Below, one piece after another: positions 33,496 through 41,302 of a DNA stretch of 64,000 nucleotides. Each line of letters opens with the position of its first letter. The first letter of the stretch is position 1. The stretch is from positions 2,852,001 to 2,916,000 of the forward strand of contig NZ_CP132294.1 in assembly GCF_030734285.1 (NCBI RefSeq), in the 5' to 3' direction. Under the pieces are notes generated by a model, which did not search any database, was not told where the DNA came from, and was given only the letters and a program-made list of their open reading frames with translations. This DNA is from Natronococcus sp. AD-5. Its GTDB lineage: Archaea; Halobacteriota; Halobacteria; Halobacteriales; Natrialbaceae. The translations under genes and the position numbers were made by a program.

Positions 33496-34329
33496 CTAGT
33501 CGGCCGCGACGGCCGGTTCGTCCTCCCGCAGCGTGCGGATCGTCTCCCGGACCGTCTCGGCGTCGTCCGGGTAGGTGCCGTAGACGATCGAATCGGCGTG
33601 GGGCTCGATCCGACGGGTGACGCCGGCGAGGCGGTCGGCGTCGATCTCGGCCGCCGACAGCTGGATCGCGAGCGACGCCTCGAGGTCCTCGAGTTCGCCG
33701 GCGAACCCGCGGGCGAGCGACTCGACCCAGTAGGTCGTCTCGTAGCCGGGGCCACACAGCGGGACGAGAAAGCCGTCGACGCGAGCCGCGATCGCGCGGG
33801 GATCGATCCCCGCCCGCTCTCGAAGGTTGCCCGGATACGGGTCCGGATACAGCGTAGCGATCAGGTCGTCCTCGACCCGAGTCGCCGCCTCGGCGACGAA
33901 CCCGGTGATAACGTCGGTGCGCCACGCGTCGCGGCCCTCGAACTCGCTCGCGTCGAATCGACGTTCACAGCGGTCGCAGCGACAGAACGAGCCGCCGGGA
34001 AAACCGAGCGTGGTGAGTCGCACGTCGCCGACCGCGCCGGCGCGGTCGATCCGCTCGAGTACTCCGGCGCGGTAGTCGGGATCGGTCGGGCAGACGGTTC
34101 CCCAGTGGTGGCCCTCCGCGTCCGGCGTCGCGCGCGTTCCGTCGTCGTCGACGGCCGCTCGGTCGGGCTCGTCGCGAACGGTCGCCGTGTCGCCCCAGCA
34201 GGCGACGGAGTTGATGGCTCCCTCGAGCAGCGCTTGACTCCGGCCGTCGACGTACTCGGCGAAGAAATGCGTGCGATCACCGATGTCCGCTCGAGCGAGG
34301 TCGCGATCGTCGGTGAGTACGTCGTACAT
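33496..34329 (-). CDS. Conserved-looking protein with Cys motif, function unknown
   Basis: The 277-residue protein is composed like a TIM-barrel glycosidase relative: CWGDTATVRDEPD near 44, HHWGTVCPTDPDYRAGVLERID near 75-95, and a CRCDRCERRFDASEFEG zinc-like cluster near 115. EDDLIATLYPDPYPGNL near 155 and FLVPLCGPGYETTYWVESLARGF near 185 follow. The CxCxxC arrangement after a sugar-binding-like strand is seen in some GH42-type hydrolases, but I see no proven catalytic pair. It may be a haloarchaeal orphan. No signal peptide is present, so it is cytoplasmic. Confidence 0.65.
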   Translation of the reverse strand: MYDVLTDDRDLARADIGDRTHFFAEYVDGRSQALLEGAINSVACWGDTATVRDEPDRAAVDDDGTRATPDAEGHHWGTVCPTDPDYRAGVLERIDRAGAVGDVRLTTLGFPGGSFCRCDRCERRFDASEFEGRDAWRTDVITGFVAEAATRVEDDLIATLYPDPYPGNLRERAGIDPRAIAARVDGFLVPLCGPGYETTYWVESLARGFAGELEDLEASLAIQLSAAEIDADRLAGVTRRIEPHADSIVYGTYPDDAETVRETIRTLREDEPAVAAD

Positions 34330-34385
34330 GACCGGTGATGCTCGGCGAACGGTCTTAAAATGGTATCACGGGTCGCCGGCCGGCG

Positions 34386-35048
34386 TCAGTCTCGACTGCA
34401 GATCTCGACGAAGTTCCGCAGAATCTGCAGCCCCGTCTCGCCGCTCTTCTCGGGGTGGAACTGCGTGCCGAAGACGGTGCCGTCCTCGTTGGCGACGATC
34501 GAGGGGAACTCGCGCTCGTAGTCGGTCGTCGCGACCGTCGCGCGCTCGTCGTCCGGGACGGCGTAGTAGGAGTGGACGAAGTAGGCGTACCGCCCGTCGA
34601 TACCGTCGACGAGCGGATGATCGCGTTCGACCGACAGCTCGTTCCAGCCCATGTGCGGGACCTTCTGGCCCTCGGCGAACCGGACGTTCGTCCCGGGGAT
34701 CAGATCGAGTCCCTGTACCGCGGACTCGCCTTCGTTCTCGCCCTCCTCGCTGGTCGTGAGCAGCATCTGCATGCCGAGACAGATGCCGAACAGCGGGGTG
34801 CCGGCCTCGGCGACCTCAAGGAGGTCCTCCCGAAGCGGGTCGGCGTTCTCGACGCCCTCGCGGAACGCGCCGACGCCGGGGAGGACGACCCCGTCGGCGT
34901 CGGCGAAGGCGTCCGGATCGTCGGTGATCTCCACGTCGGCGCCGGCTCGCTCTAAGCCGCGGGTAACGCTTCGGAGGTTCCCCAGCCCGTAGTCGACGAC
35001 CACGACGGAGGCGAGCGACTGCTGCCGATCGGCCGTAACGGTGCTCAT
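34386..35048 (-). CDS. hisH: Imidazole glycerol phosphate synthase glutaminase subunit HisH (paralogue A)
   Basis: HisH hydrolyses glutamine and channels ammonia to HisF in histidine biosynthesis. The 220-residue class I glutaminase has VVVDYGLGNLRSVTRGLERAG at the N-terminus and the nucleophile in FGICLGMQMLL near residue 94. VRFAEGQKVPHMGWNEL marks the HisF interface, and the His-Glu pair is in GTQFHPEKSGETGLQILRNF near 193-212. All three catalytic residues are present. A second homologue is at 38850-39500, so one of them probably has a different or redundant role. hisF is not in this window. Confidence 0.93.
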   Translation of the reverse strand: MSTVTADRQQSLASVVVVDYGLGNLRSVTRGLERAGADVEITDDPDAFADADGVVLPGVGAFREGVENADPLREDLLEVAEAGTPLFGICLGMQMLLTTSEEGENEGESAVQGLDLIPGTNVRFAEGQKVPHMGWNELSVERDHPLVDGIDGRYAYFVHSYYAVPDDERATVATTDYEREFPSIVANEDGTVFGTQFHPEKSGETGLQILRNFVEICSRD

Positions 35049-35177
35049 ACCCGTTCTCGGGCCGGCGGAAAGAAGTGTATTGCCATTCCCGCAGATAGCG
35101 TTGCGCGTAGCGCAGCGGAGAAATCGAGCGGGCGTCGCCGAACGCAGGAATTACGTGATCCACCTCGTAGCTACCGT

Positions 35178-35534
35178 ATGGTCGACAGCGAACCGGAAGC
35201 GGTGGTACGAGAGTATTACGAGGCCGTCGATGACGAACGGTACGACGACCTCGTCGAACTGTTCACCGAGGACGTTCGGTACGAACGCCCGGGTCAGGGC
35301 GCGATCACGGGCCGGGAGGAGCTTCGGGAATTCTACCTCGAGGGTCGGCCGCTCGAGGACGGCGCGCACGAGGTCCACGACGTCGTCGTCGACGGGAACA
35401 CCGTCGCGGTGCGCGGCTCCTTTTCGGGTCGGCAGGGTGGCGACACCGTCGAGTTCGAGTTCGCCGATTTCCACGAGTTCGAGGACGGCGCGATCGCGCG
35501 GCGCTACACGTTCACGGATCGGGACGAAGTATAA
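35178..35534 (+). CDS. SnoaL/NTF2-like protein
   Basis: The 118-residue protein has the cone-shaped NTF2 fold pattern: VVREYYEAVDDERYDDLVELFTEDVRYERPG, GREELREFYLEGRP, DVVVDGNTVAVRGSF, FEFADFHEFEDGAIARRYTFTD. The family includes polyketide cyclases, steroid isomerases and many scaffolds. Without a partner the activity cannot be assigned. A related gene is at 43312-43635. Its TATA signal and 130-base spacing from hisH suggest separate expression. Confidence 0.85.
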   Translation: MVDSEPEAVVREYYEAVDDERYDDLVELFTEDVRYERPGQGAITGREELREFYLEGRPLEDGAHEVHDVVVDGNTVAVRGSFSGRQGGDTVEFEFADFHEFEDGAIARRYTFTDRDEV

Positions 35535-36203
35535 CGGTAGTAGATAGCAGTACGGTTCGCTTATTCGAAAACATCCGTAAAACGTCTATTACGTACAGGC
35601 TCTACGGGTAGCACTCTACGGGAAATTTGTTCCCAACGGAGTTGAGAGACGAAAAAACGCTGGCCAAGGGAAGTGGGATCGAGATAGCGGCAGGAGCCTT
35701 CTTCTCCCTTGCGCGAGCATGGTAACCACCAGCATGCAGTGGATAATTCACAGGCGTGTGGTATCGATTCGTGAAACATCACCCCAGGATACATCGACTA
35801 TACGTCCACCGATAAAGCTTTCTGTCAGACTAAATACGACCCTTTATACTAAATACGAGGTCGAATGTTTACATATATGAGATATAATAATACATAAATC
35901 CATTCTTAAATTGCGTCTCGGGGTGTGAACTCCACATTTGAATACTACGACTCGCGATCGGACCGAATTCCAGTAGTGTGACCGTTTCTAGTGAAAACCG
36001 CTTACAGATGGTATCGAAGTGCAACGGACGTTGTTCGTGATACGAAGGCGAGCCTCGTCACATGTACGACCGAAATAGGTCGGACGGGACGTTCGGATCC
36101 GTACGTGACGAATCGCCCGATTTAGAGTCAACTGTAGTTCCGGACGAAGAACCCAGATCGCTGACCACCGGTAAGGAACTGACGGGGTGGACGAAAAAGG
36201 GAG
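35535..36203. other. AT-rich gene-poor stretch
   Basis: No gene here can be supported. Open frames at 35561-35794 (minus) and 36062-36451 (plus) have no family pattern, and the latter overlaps the glycosylase gene. The middle (35810-35910) is markedly AT-rich, unlike the window. It contains ACTAAATACGA twice, at 35829-35839 and 35848-35858 (19-base period). It may be a decayed insertion or a complex promoter region. Confidence 0.5.
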
Positions 36204-36800
36204 TTAGAAGCCGTCGAGTCGCGTCTGTCCGCCCTCGCTGCCGTCGACGTCGGCGAGCTCCGCGGCGCGCCGAATGGCGTTCTGAAACGTCTCCTCCTGA
36301 CTGCGGTCGTACAGCGTCGCCGCGGGGTGGACGCAGATCAGCACCCGATACGGCGTGCCGCCGATCCGCACGTCCTCGACGGAACCGGCCGCTTTCGTCA
36401 CCGCGACCGAGCGATCGAGCAGGTGTTCGGTCGGGACCTTGCCGAGCGTGACGATCACGTCCGGCTCGAGCAGGTCGATCTCCCGCATGAGGTAGCCGCG
36501 GCAGTTCTCGAGTTCGTCCTTCGTCGGGTCGCGGTTCTCCGGGGGACGACAGCGCACGCAGTTGCTGATGCGGACGGCGTCCCGATCCAGGCCGACGGTC
36601 CGGAGCTGTTCGTCGAGGACGGAACCGCTCCGACCGACGAACGGCTCGCCTCGTTCGTCTTCCCGCGCACCCGGCCCTTCGCCGACGAACACCACGTCGG
36701 GGTCCTCGGGACCGGTGCCGTTGACGATCTGGCTGCGCGACTCGACGAGCGCCGGACAGCGCGTACAGTCGGTGACACAGAGGTCCTCCATCTCTCCCAT
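36204..36800 (-). CDS. udg: Uracil-DNA glycosylase, family 4 (Fe-S)
   Basis: The 198-residue enzyme removes uracil arising from cytosine deamination and starts base excision repair. The start is ATG 36800 (MGEMEDLCVTDC); a long upstream extension is out of family. The motifs are CVTDCTRCPALVESRSQIV (two Fe-S cysteines), the catalytic GEGPGAREDERGEPFVGRSG near 45, NCVRCRPPENRDPTKDEL (the other cysteine pair) and the nucleotide-binding CVHPAATL near 165. Four cysteines are in the family-4 spacing, supporting a [4Fe-4S] cluster. Confidence 0.93.
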   Translation of the reverse strand: MGEMEDLCVTDCTRCPALVESRSQIVNGTGPEDPDVVFVGEGPGAREDERGEPFVGRSGSVLDEQLRTVGLDRDAVRISNCVRCRPPENRDPTKDELENCRGYLMREIDLLEPDVIVTLGKVPTEHLLDRSVAVTKAAGSVEDVRIGGTPYRVLICVHPAATLYDRSQEETFQNAIRRAAELADVDGSEGGQTRLDGF

Positions 36801-36859
36801 GGCGGTTCTCGGGCGGCTTCCTACTACGGCTTTCCGGTCACGACTCTCGGCGGCGCCGG

Positions 36860-37444
36860 TCACTCGAGCGAACTCGCGTACGAGTCCGCCGCTCGAGCCG
36901 CCTGCCGGGCGACCCGGATCGGCTCCGGACGGCCGCCTTCGGGGGTAAACGCCCGGACGACTACGTCGGCGTCCTCCGGTTCGATCCCGACGCTCCGGAC
37001 GTAGACGGTCTCGTCGTTGACCGACACCGGCCGTCGCTCCGGAAGCGCGCGATACGTCTCGAGGCGCTGCTCGAGTTCCCCGCCGGAAAAAGCGTCTTCG
37101 AGGCCGGCCTCGAGACCGGTGCTCGCCTCGAAGGTGACGGCGATCACCGGCCGCTGTGCGACCTCGTGGAGCCGCGAAAGATCGAGAACGTTGTACCACG
37201 CGGGGGCGACGGCGCCGAGCAGGAGATACCGGACGTCGGGCCGACCGAGTTCGTCGACGAGTCGGCGGACGGCCGTTGTCGCGTCGGTGCCGCCGACGGT
37301 ACATCGTTGGTACTCGAGGCCGTCAAATACGCGGTCGGCCCGGACGACGGCTCCGGCGACCGTACTTCGACACCCCTCGCGAGTACGGCCGGGTTCGTCG
37401 CGGTACGACTCGGCAACGCCCAGCGCCCGCGCCCCAGGCTTCAT
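36860..37444 (-). CDS. DUF99 family protein (endonuclease V-like fold)
   Basis: The 194-residue protein is recognised from KPGARALGVAESYR at the N-terminus, VAGAVVRADRVFDGLEYQRCTVGGTDAT, RYLLLGAVAPAWYNVLDLSRLHEVAQRPVIAVTFEAS and RPEPIRVARQAARAADSYASSLE. DUF99 proteins share a fold with endonuclease V, which acts at deaminated bases, but activity is not established. It is preceded directly by a DUF5786 gene, so the two are co-transcribed. Downstream in the same direction is family-4 UDG. This makes a small repair-like cluster, by inference. Confidence 0.8.
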   Translation of the reverse strand: MKPGARALGVAESYRDEPGRTREGCRSTVAGAVVRADRVFDGLEYQRCTVGGTDATTAVRRLVDELGRPDVRYLLLGAVAPAWYNVLDLSRLHEVAQRPVIAVTFEASTGLEAGLEDAFSGGELEQRLETYRALPERRPVSVNDETVYVRSVGIEPEDADVVVRAFTPEGGRPEPIRVARQAARAADSYASSLE

Positions 37445-37618
37445 TCAGGAATCGTCCTTGATCTCCTCCAGACGATCGAGTAGTTCGTCGCTCGAGGCGC
37501 CGTTTTCGAACTCGATCGTCCCTTTGTGGCTGTTCTCCGACGACTGAACGGCGTCATCGTCGTCAAAATCAGCGTCGACCTCTTGTTGCTCGGATTCGTC
37601 GTAGCTCCCGAATCCCAT
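37445..37618 (-). CDS. DUF5786-like small acidic protein
   Basis: The 57-residue protein begins MGFGSYDESEQQEVDADFDD and ends DELLDRLEEIKDDS, a pattern I recognise from haloarchaeal DUF5786 proteins. It is very acidic, probably disordered in the middle, with a short C-terminal amphipathic helix. The stop codon is immediately followed by the ATG of the DUF99 gene. Function unknown. Confidence 0.78.
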   Translation of the reverse strand: MGFGSYDESEQQEVDADFDDDDAVQSSENSHKGTIEFENGASSDELLDRLEEIKDDS

Positions 37619-37746
37619 ACAGTGTTCTATTGGGGACCGGGACTGAAAAATTTCGTGGTGGTCTGATCGTAGCTGAGTGAAACGTTGCTCGGGGAGACTC
37701 TCGTTCGGACGGCATCGTTTTGCCACCGGCTCACGATTGTCCCCGT

Positions 37747-38358
37747 ATGGAGGTCCATCACGTCACCGAAGACGCGGAGACGTTCACGTGTAACGCCTAC
37801 TTGACGACCGGCGATCGGACGACGCTCGTCGACGCCGGCGCGTGGGACGGTGTGGTCGACGAAATCCGCGATCACGCGGACGACCTCGACGCCGTCGTGA
37901 TGACCCACCAGCACGGCGACCACGTCGCCCAACTCGAGGCCCTCTGCGACGCCTTCGATCCCGAGGTGTACGCCTACGACCATCACCCGAAGCGAACGCA
38001 CTCGATGCAGGACGGCGACGCGGTCCGGATCGGCGACGAGGAGTTCGACGTGGTCTACACGCCGGGTCACGCCGACGACCACGTCTCGTTCGTCTCCGAG
38101 TCGACGCTGTTCTCGGGCGACGTGGTCGTCCACGACGACGGCGCCTTCGACTACGGCAGCTTCGGCCGAACCGACATGGCCGGCCAGTCCCGCGAGCGAC
38201 TCATCGAGAGTATCGAGGAGTTGCTCGGGCGGCTGCCCGATGGGGTCGAGCACATGTACTCGGGTCACGGCGGCGTCTTCCACGGGGACGTGCGGGACGT
38301 GGTGGAGACGGCGCTCGAGCGGGCCGAAAAGCGGGAGCCGAAGTATCCGGACGAGTAA
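37747..38358 (+). CDS. MBL-fold metallohydrolase (glyoxalase II-like)
   Basis: The 203-residue protein has the metallo-beta-lactamase signature THQHGDHVAQLEALC near residue 58 (HxHxDH type). The further ligands are in YTPGHADDHVSFVSESTLFSGDVVVHDD and the terminal YSGHGGVFH. Members hydrolyse thioesters, lactones or phosphodiesters. The start ATG 37747 opens directly to MEVHHVTEDAE, and the 27 bases upstream to another ATG lack similarity. No substrate is implied by neighbours. Confidence 0.87.
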   Translation: MEVHHVTEDAETFTCNAYLTTGDRTTLVDAGAWDGVVDEIRDHADDLDAVVMTHQHGDHVAQLEALCDAFDPEVYAYDHHPKRTHSMQDGDAVRIGDEEFDVVYTPGHADDHVSFVSESTLFSGDVVVHDDGAFDYGSFGRTDMAGQSRERLIESIEELLGRLPDGVEHMYSGHGGVFHGDVRDVVETALERAEKREPKYPDE

Positions 38359-38393
38359 CGTCCGCGAACAGCGATTCCTCGAAGAATAGGGGA

Positions 38394-38810
38394 TCAGTCC
38401 TCCGGGCCGACGACTTCGACCTTGATCCCTTCCGGATCCTCGCAGTAGAGCGCGTAGTAGCCGCCGGCGAACGGGTGCTCGTCCTCGTACAGCAGAGTCG
38501 CGTCCTCGCGGTCGCGAACCTGTCGCGCGAGGTCGTCGACCTGCTCGCGAGAGGCGGCGTGGAACGCGACGTGGTTCAACCCGGCGGCTCGGCGGTCGAA
38601 CGGCTGGTCGGAATCGGCGGCTTGCACGAGCACGACGTAGGTCGGGCCGTTGATCCAGGAGCGACCGCCGTCCCACTCGTTTTTCGTCTCGTAGCCGAGT
38701 TCGCCGAGCAGCCAGTCCCAGAACGGGAGCGAGGCCTCGAGGTCGGACGCGTACAGTTCGAGGTGGTGGAGGCCGCCGACGTGCTCGGGATCGGCGTGAT
38801 CGTCATTCAT
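38394..38810 (-). CDS. VOC-fold (glyoxalase/dioxygenase-like) protein
   Basis: The 138-residue protein has paired beta-alpha-beta-beta-beta modules of the vicinal-oxygen-chelate fold. It has GGLHHLELYASDLEASLPFWDWLLGELGYE with metal His at the start, GLNHVAFHAASREQVDDL with the second His, and GYYALYCEDPEGIKVEVVGPE with the metal Glu. The order matches glyoxalase/bleomycin-resistance relatives. It converges with the MBL hydrolase. The reaction is undefined. Confidence 0.86.
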   Translation of the reverse strand: MNDDHADPEHVGGLHHLELYASDLEASLPFWDWLLGELGYETKNEWDGGRSWINGPTYVVLVQAADSDQPFDRRAAGLNHVAFHAASREQVDDLARQVRDREDATLLYEDEHPFAGGYYALYCEDPEGIKVEVVGPED

Positions 38811-38849
38811 AGAAGGGGCGTGCAGACCGGAGGCGAAAAGAGGTGTCGC

Positions 38850-39500
38850 TCACTCGAGCGCCGCCTCGGGCGCGTCGGCGTGGTACGCGCGGGCGTAGTC
38901 GACGAAGTTCTCGAGTAGTTGCAGCCCCGTTTCGCCGCTCTTCTCGGGGTGGAACTGGGTTCCCATCACGTTCCCCGCCTCGTTGGTCGCGACGGCGGCG
39001 AACTCGAACCCGTAGTCACACGAAGCGATCGTATGCTCGTCGGCCGCACAGCAGTACGAGTGGACGAAGTACGCGAAATCGTCATCCGCGATGTCCGCAA
39101 CTAGCGGGTGGTCGCGCTCGATCGCGAGCTCGTTCCACCCCATGTGCGGAACTTTTACTTCCCCTCGCGGGAGCCGGACAACGCGGCCCGAAATCAGGTC
39201 GAGCCCCGAGATCGTCTCGCCCTCCGGAGCGCCCTCTTCGCTCTCGGTAAACATGAGCTGCAGCCCAACGCAGATGCCGAGGATCGGCGTATCCTCGGCT
39301 GCCTCGAGGAGCACGTCGTGGAAGGGCTTCGAGTTCCGTACGCACTCTTCGAATGCGCCGACCCCCGACAACACGAGGGCCTCGGCGGCGGCGATTTCCG
39401 CCGGATCGTCCGAGATAGAAACCGTGGCGTCGGCCCGCTCGAGTCCGCGCCGGAGGCTCCGGAGGTTGCCGACACCGTAGTCGATAATCGTAACGTTCAC
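38850..39500 (-). CDS. hisH: HisH-like glutaminase (paralogue B)
   Basis: The 216-residue protein starts with GTG 39500 (VNVTIIDYGVGNLRSLRRGLERA). It keeps the nucleophile in LGICVGLQLMF, the HisF-contact KVPHMGWNELAIERDHPL and the catalytic pair in GTQFHPEKSGETGLQLLENF. It differs from paralogue A at many positions (ICVGLQ for ICLGMQ, ends YARAYHADAPEAALE). Two intact copies within 5 kb are unusual, since one HisH normally serves one HisF. It may partner a different cyclase, or be a recent acquisition or duplication. Confidence 0.88.
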   Translation of the reverse strand: MNVTIIDYGVGNLRSLRRGLERADATVSISDDPAEIAAAEALVLSGVGAFEECVRNSKPFHDVLLEAAEDTPILGICVGLQLMFTESEEGAPEGETISGLDLISGRVVRLPRGEVKVPHMGWNELAIERDHPLVADIADDDFAYFVHSYCCAADEHTIASCDYGFEFAAVATNEAGNVMGTQFHPEKSGETGLQLLENFVDYARAYHADAPEAALE

Positions 39501-39640
39501 GCCGAAATTACGGGCCGGAACCGACAAAACCGTTATCGTCGACGCAAGTCGCACAGAACGACGTCTCGTCCGGACCCGCCCCTATTGGGAGCGTATCGAA
39601 CGGAAAATCGATGCCGGGTAAGTGACCCGTCCGTCGAGAA

Positions 39641-39790
39641 TTAGGCCGCGCGCTGCTCCTTCGCCTTGGGACGAAGATTCTTGTAGCCGCACTTGCGGCA
39701 GCGGTCGGCGTCCGGCGAGTTTCGCGCGTTACAGCGCATGCAGATCATCTTCTCGAGCGTCCGGTTTTCGGCGGCGTCGAAACTTGGCAT
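39641..39790 (-). CDS. rpl40e: Large-subunit ribosomal protein L40e
   Basis: The 49-residue protein has the L40e zinc ribbon in [22 protein letters not shown] (CxxCx10CxxC), followed by a basic RPKAKEQ tail. This is the archaeal/eukaryotic L40e core without the ubiquitin fusion. ATG 39790 is in the family frame. It lies downstream of the Tsr3 gene on the same strand. Confidence 0.93.
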   Translation of the reverse strand: MPSFDAAENRTLEKMICMRCNARNSPDADRCRKCGYKNLRPKAKEQRAA

Positions 39791-39924
39791 GTCGCTTCGT
39801 TGGCCCGTAGTGCATATAACCGCTGTGATCCCGAATCCGATCAACTGGTCGAGAGGTATCGCCGACGGACGCGAATCCGTGATCCGGACGGCAGACCGAA
39901 AGCAGCGGGCCGGCCGGCGTTCGC

Positions 39925-40431
39925 TTACGCATCTTCGTCGACCAGGTACTCTTCTTGGACCGCGACGACCTCGCTCGAGTCCGCACACTCGCTGTACCGG
40001 CGCAGCGGCTCCTCGTTGAGCGTCAGGAACGTCTCCCCCCAGCGGAACGGCTTGAGGAGGTCCTCGGCGGCCTCCCGGTCGCCGAGGATGCAGAGCGCGG
40101 CCGCGAGCGCCTCGGCGGTCGTCAGCCGGAAGGGGCGGCCGTAGTTGACCGGGTTCGCGGCGACGAGGAAGGGCAGCGCCCGGTGGACGCCGTTCATCCG
40201 GAACGACGCCTCCTCGGCGGACTCCCACGAGCAGTCCAGCGCGACCAGCGTGCCGAGCGAGTCGCCGGCGTCGGCCGGCGAGAGCGCCCGCTCGGCGTGC
40301 GGATTGAGGACGACCCCGTAGGGCACCTGCGCCATGTTGCGGTAGAGCGTCGCTCTGTCGAACTTCTCGAGGCGGCGCGCGGTACACTTCTCGGGGTCGT
40401 CGTCGCCCTCGTAGTAGACGTGACACTCCAC
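39925..40431 (-). CDS. tsr3: Tsr3/DUF367 rRNA aminocarboxypropyltransferase
   Basis: Tsr3 transfers an aminocarboxypropyl group from S-adenosylmethionine to a pseudouridine in the small-subunit rRNA during maturation. The 168-residue protein begins at GTG 40431 ([18 protein letters not shown]). The family blocks [66 protein letters not shown] and [15 protein letters not shown] are present. The longer frame upstream is out of family. Its neighbour is the ribosomal protein L40e gene. Confidence 0.92.
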   Translation of the reverse strand: MECHVYYEGDDDPEKCTARRLEKFDRATLYRNMAQVPYGVVLNPHAERALSPADAGDSLGTLVALDCSWESAEEASFRMNGVHRALPFLVAANPVNYGRPFRLTTAEALAAALCILGDREAAEDLLKPFRWGETFLTLNEEPLRRYSECADSSEVVAVQEEYLVDEDA

Positions 40432-40478
40432 GGTCGAGCTACGGCCGGCGGCGAAAAAAGCCAGTCGATACCGACCCG

Positions 40479-41258
40479 TTAGTGCGACAACCGTTGCTGA
40501 CGCGACCCCGGCGACCGGCGGTACTCGAGCGCACCGAGGACGAGTGCGAGCGCGAGCGGAACGAACCAGACCACCGCGTAGACGATCATCGGCGACGGCG
40601 AGGCGCCGACGTGGACGGTTTCCTGTACGTAGCGCCACGTCCCGTACGTGGCGAACGCGAACCCGCCGGCGACGACCAGCGCCGGCAACCGCAGCCGCCA
40701 ACGAATGAACAGCAGCGCCGGAACCGCACCGAGAGCGACGAGTCCGATCAGCACGAGCGCGAGCATGGCGTGCTCGACCGGCTGTCCGTCGGGCAGTTCG
40801 GCGGCGATACCAAGGACGGCGTCGCCGGCCGCTTCGGCGACGAGAACGACCGCGAGGACGTGACCGATCCCGACCGCGAAGCTCCGGAGGAGCGTCTGCC
40901 TCGAGACCGAATCGACCACCCGTCGCCGGTTTCGAACCGCGTACTCGATGGCGATCAGTACGACGCCGCCGACGCAGGCGAACGCGAGCGCGTCGACGAC
41001 CGCGGCGAACGCGATGAAGTGCGGACCGAGCCCGAGGTCGCCGAGCCAGGGGACGAGCGCGAACCCCCCGAGCGAGACCGAAACGGAGATCCAGGCGCCG
41101 GCACGGACCGCGAGGGCGGCGGCGAGGGCGAATCCGCCCGTCGAAAGGAAGAATACGACGTCGGTCGGCGTCGTGAACGCAGGGTCGTAGCCGACCCCGA
41201 CGAGGTATGCGAGTATCGCGAACGGGAGGAGACCGAATCCGAGATAACGCAGTCGCAT
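40479..41258 (-). CDS. Seven-helix hypothetical membrane protein
   Basis: The 259-residue protein begins at ATG 41258 ([23 protein letters not shown]). It has about seven hydrophobic segments separated by short loops, with a conserved-looking [21 protein letters not shown] cytoplasmic loop. The end is basic ([19 protein letters not shown]). I do not recognise the family. It is upstream of the Tsr3 gene in the same direction. Confidence 0.7.
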   Translation of the reverse strand: MRLRYLGFGLLPFAILAYLVGVGYDPAFTTPTDVVFFLSTGGFALAAALAVRAGAWISVSVSLGGFALVPWLGDLGLGPHFIAFAAVVDALAFACVGGVVLIAIEYAVRNRRRVVDSVSRQTLLRSFAVGIGHVLAVVLVAEAAGDAVLGIAAELPDGQPVEHAMLALVLIGLVALGAVPALLFIRWRLRLPALVVAGGFAFATYGTWRYVQETVHVGASPSPMIVYAVVWFVPLALALVLGALEYRRSPGSRQQRLSH

Positions 41259-41302
41259 ATGACGCTCACACGGACCCTCGCCGATTGCTTTGCTCCGCTT
41301 GC

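Noticed and set aside
36062-36451. Plus-strand frame overlapping the end of the uracil-DNA glycosylase gene
   Set aside because: Basic low-complexity tail and overlap with a clear gene make it spurious.
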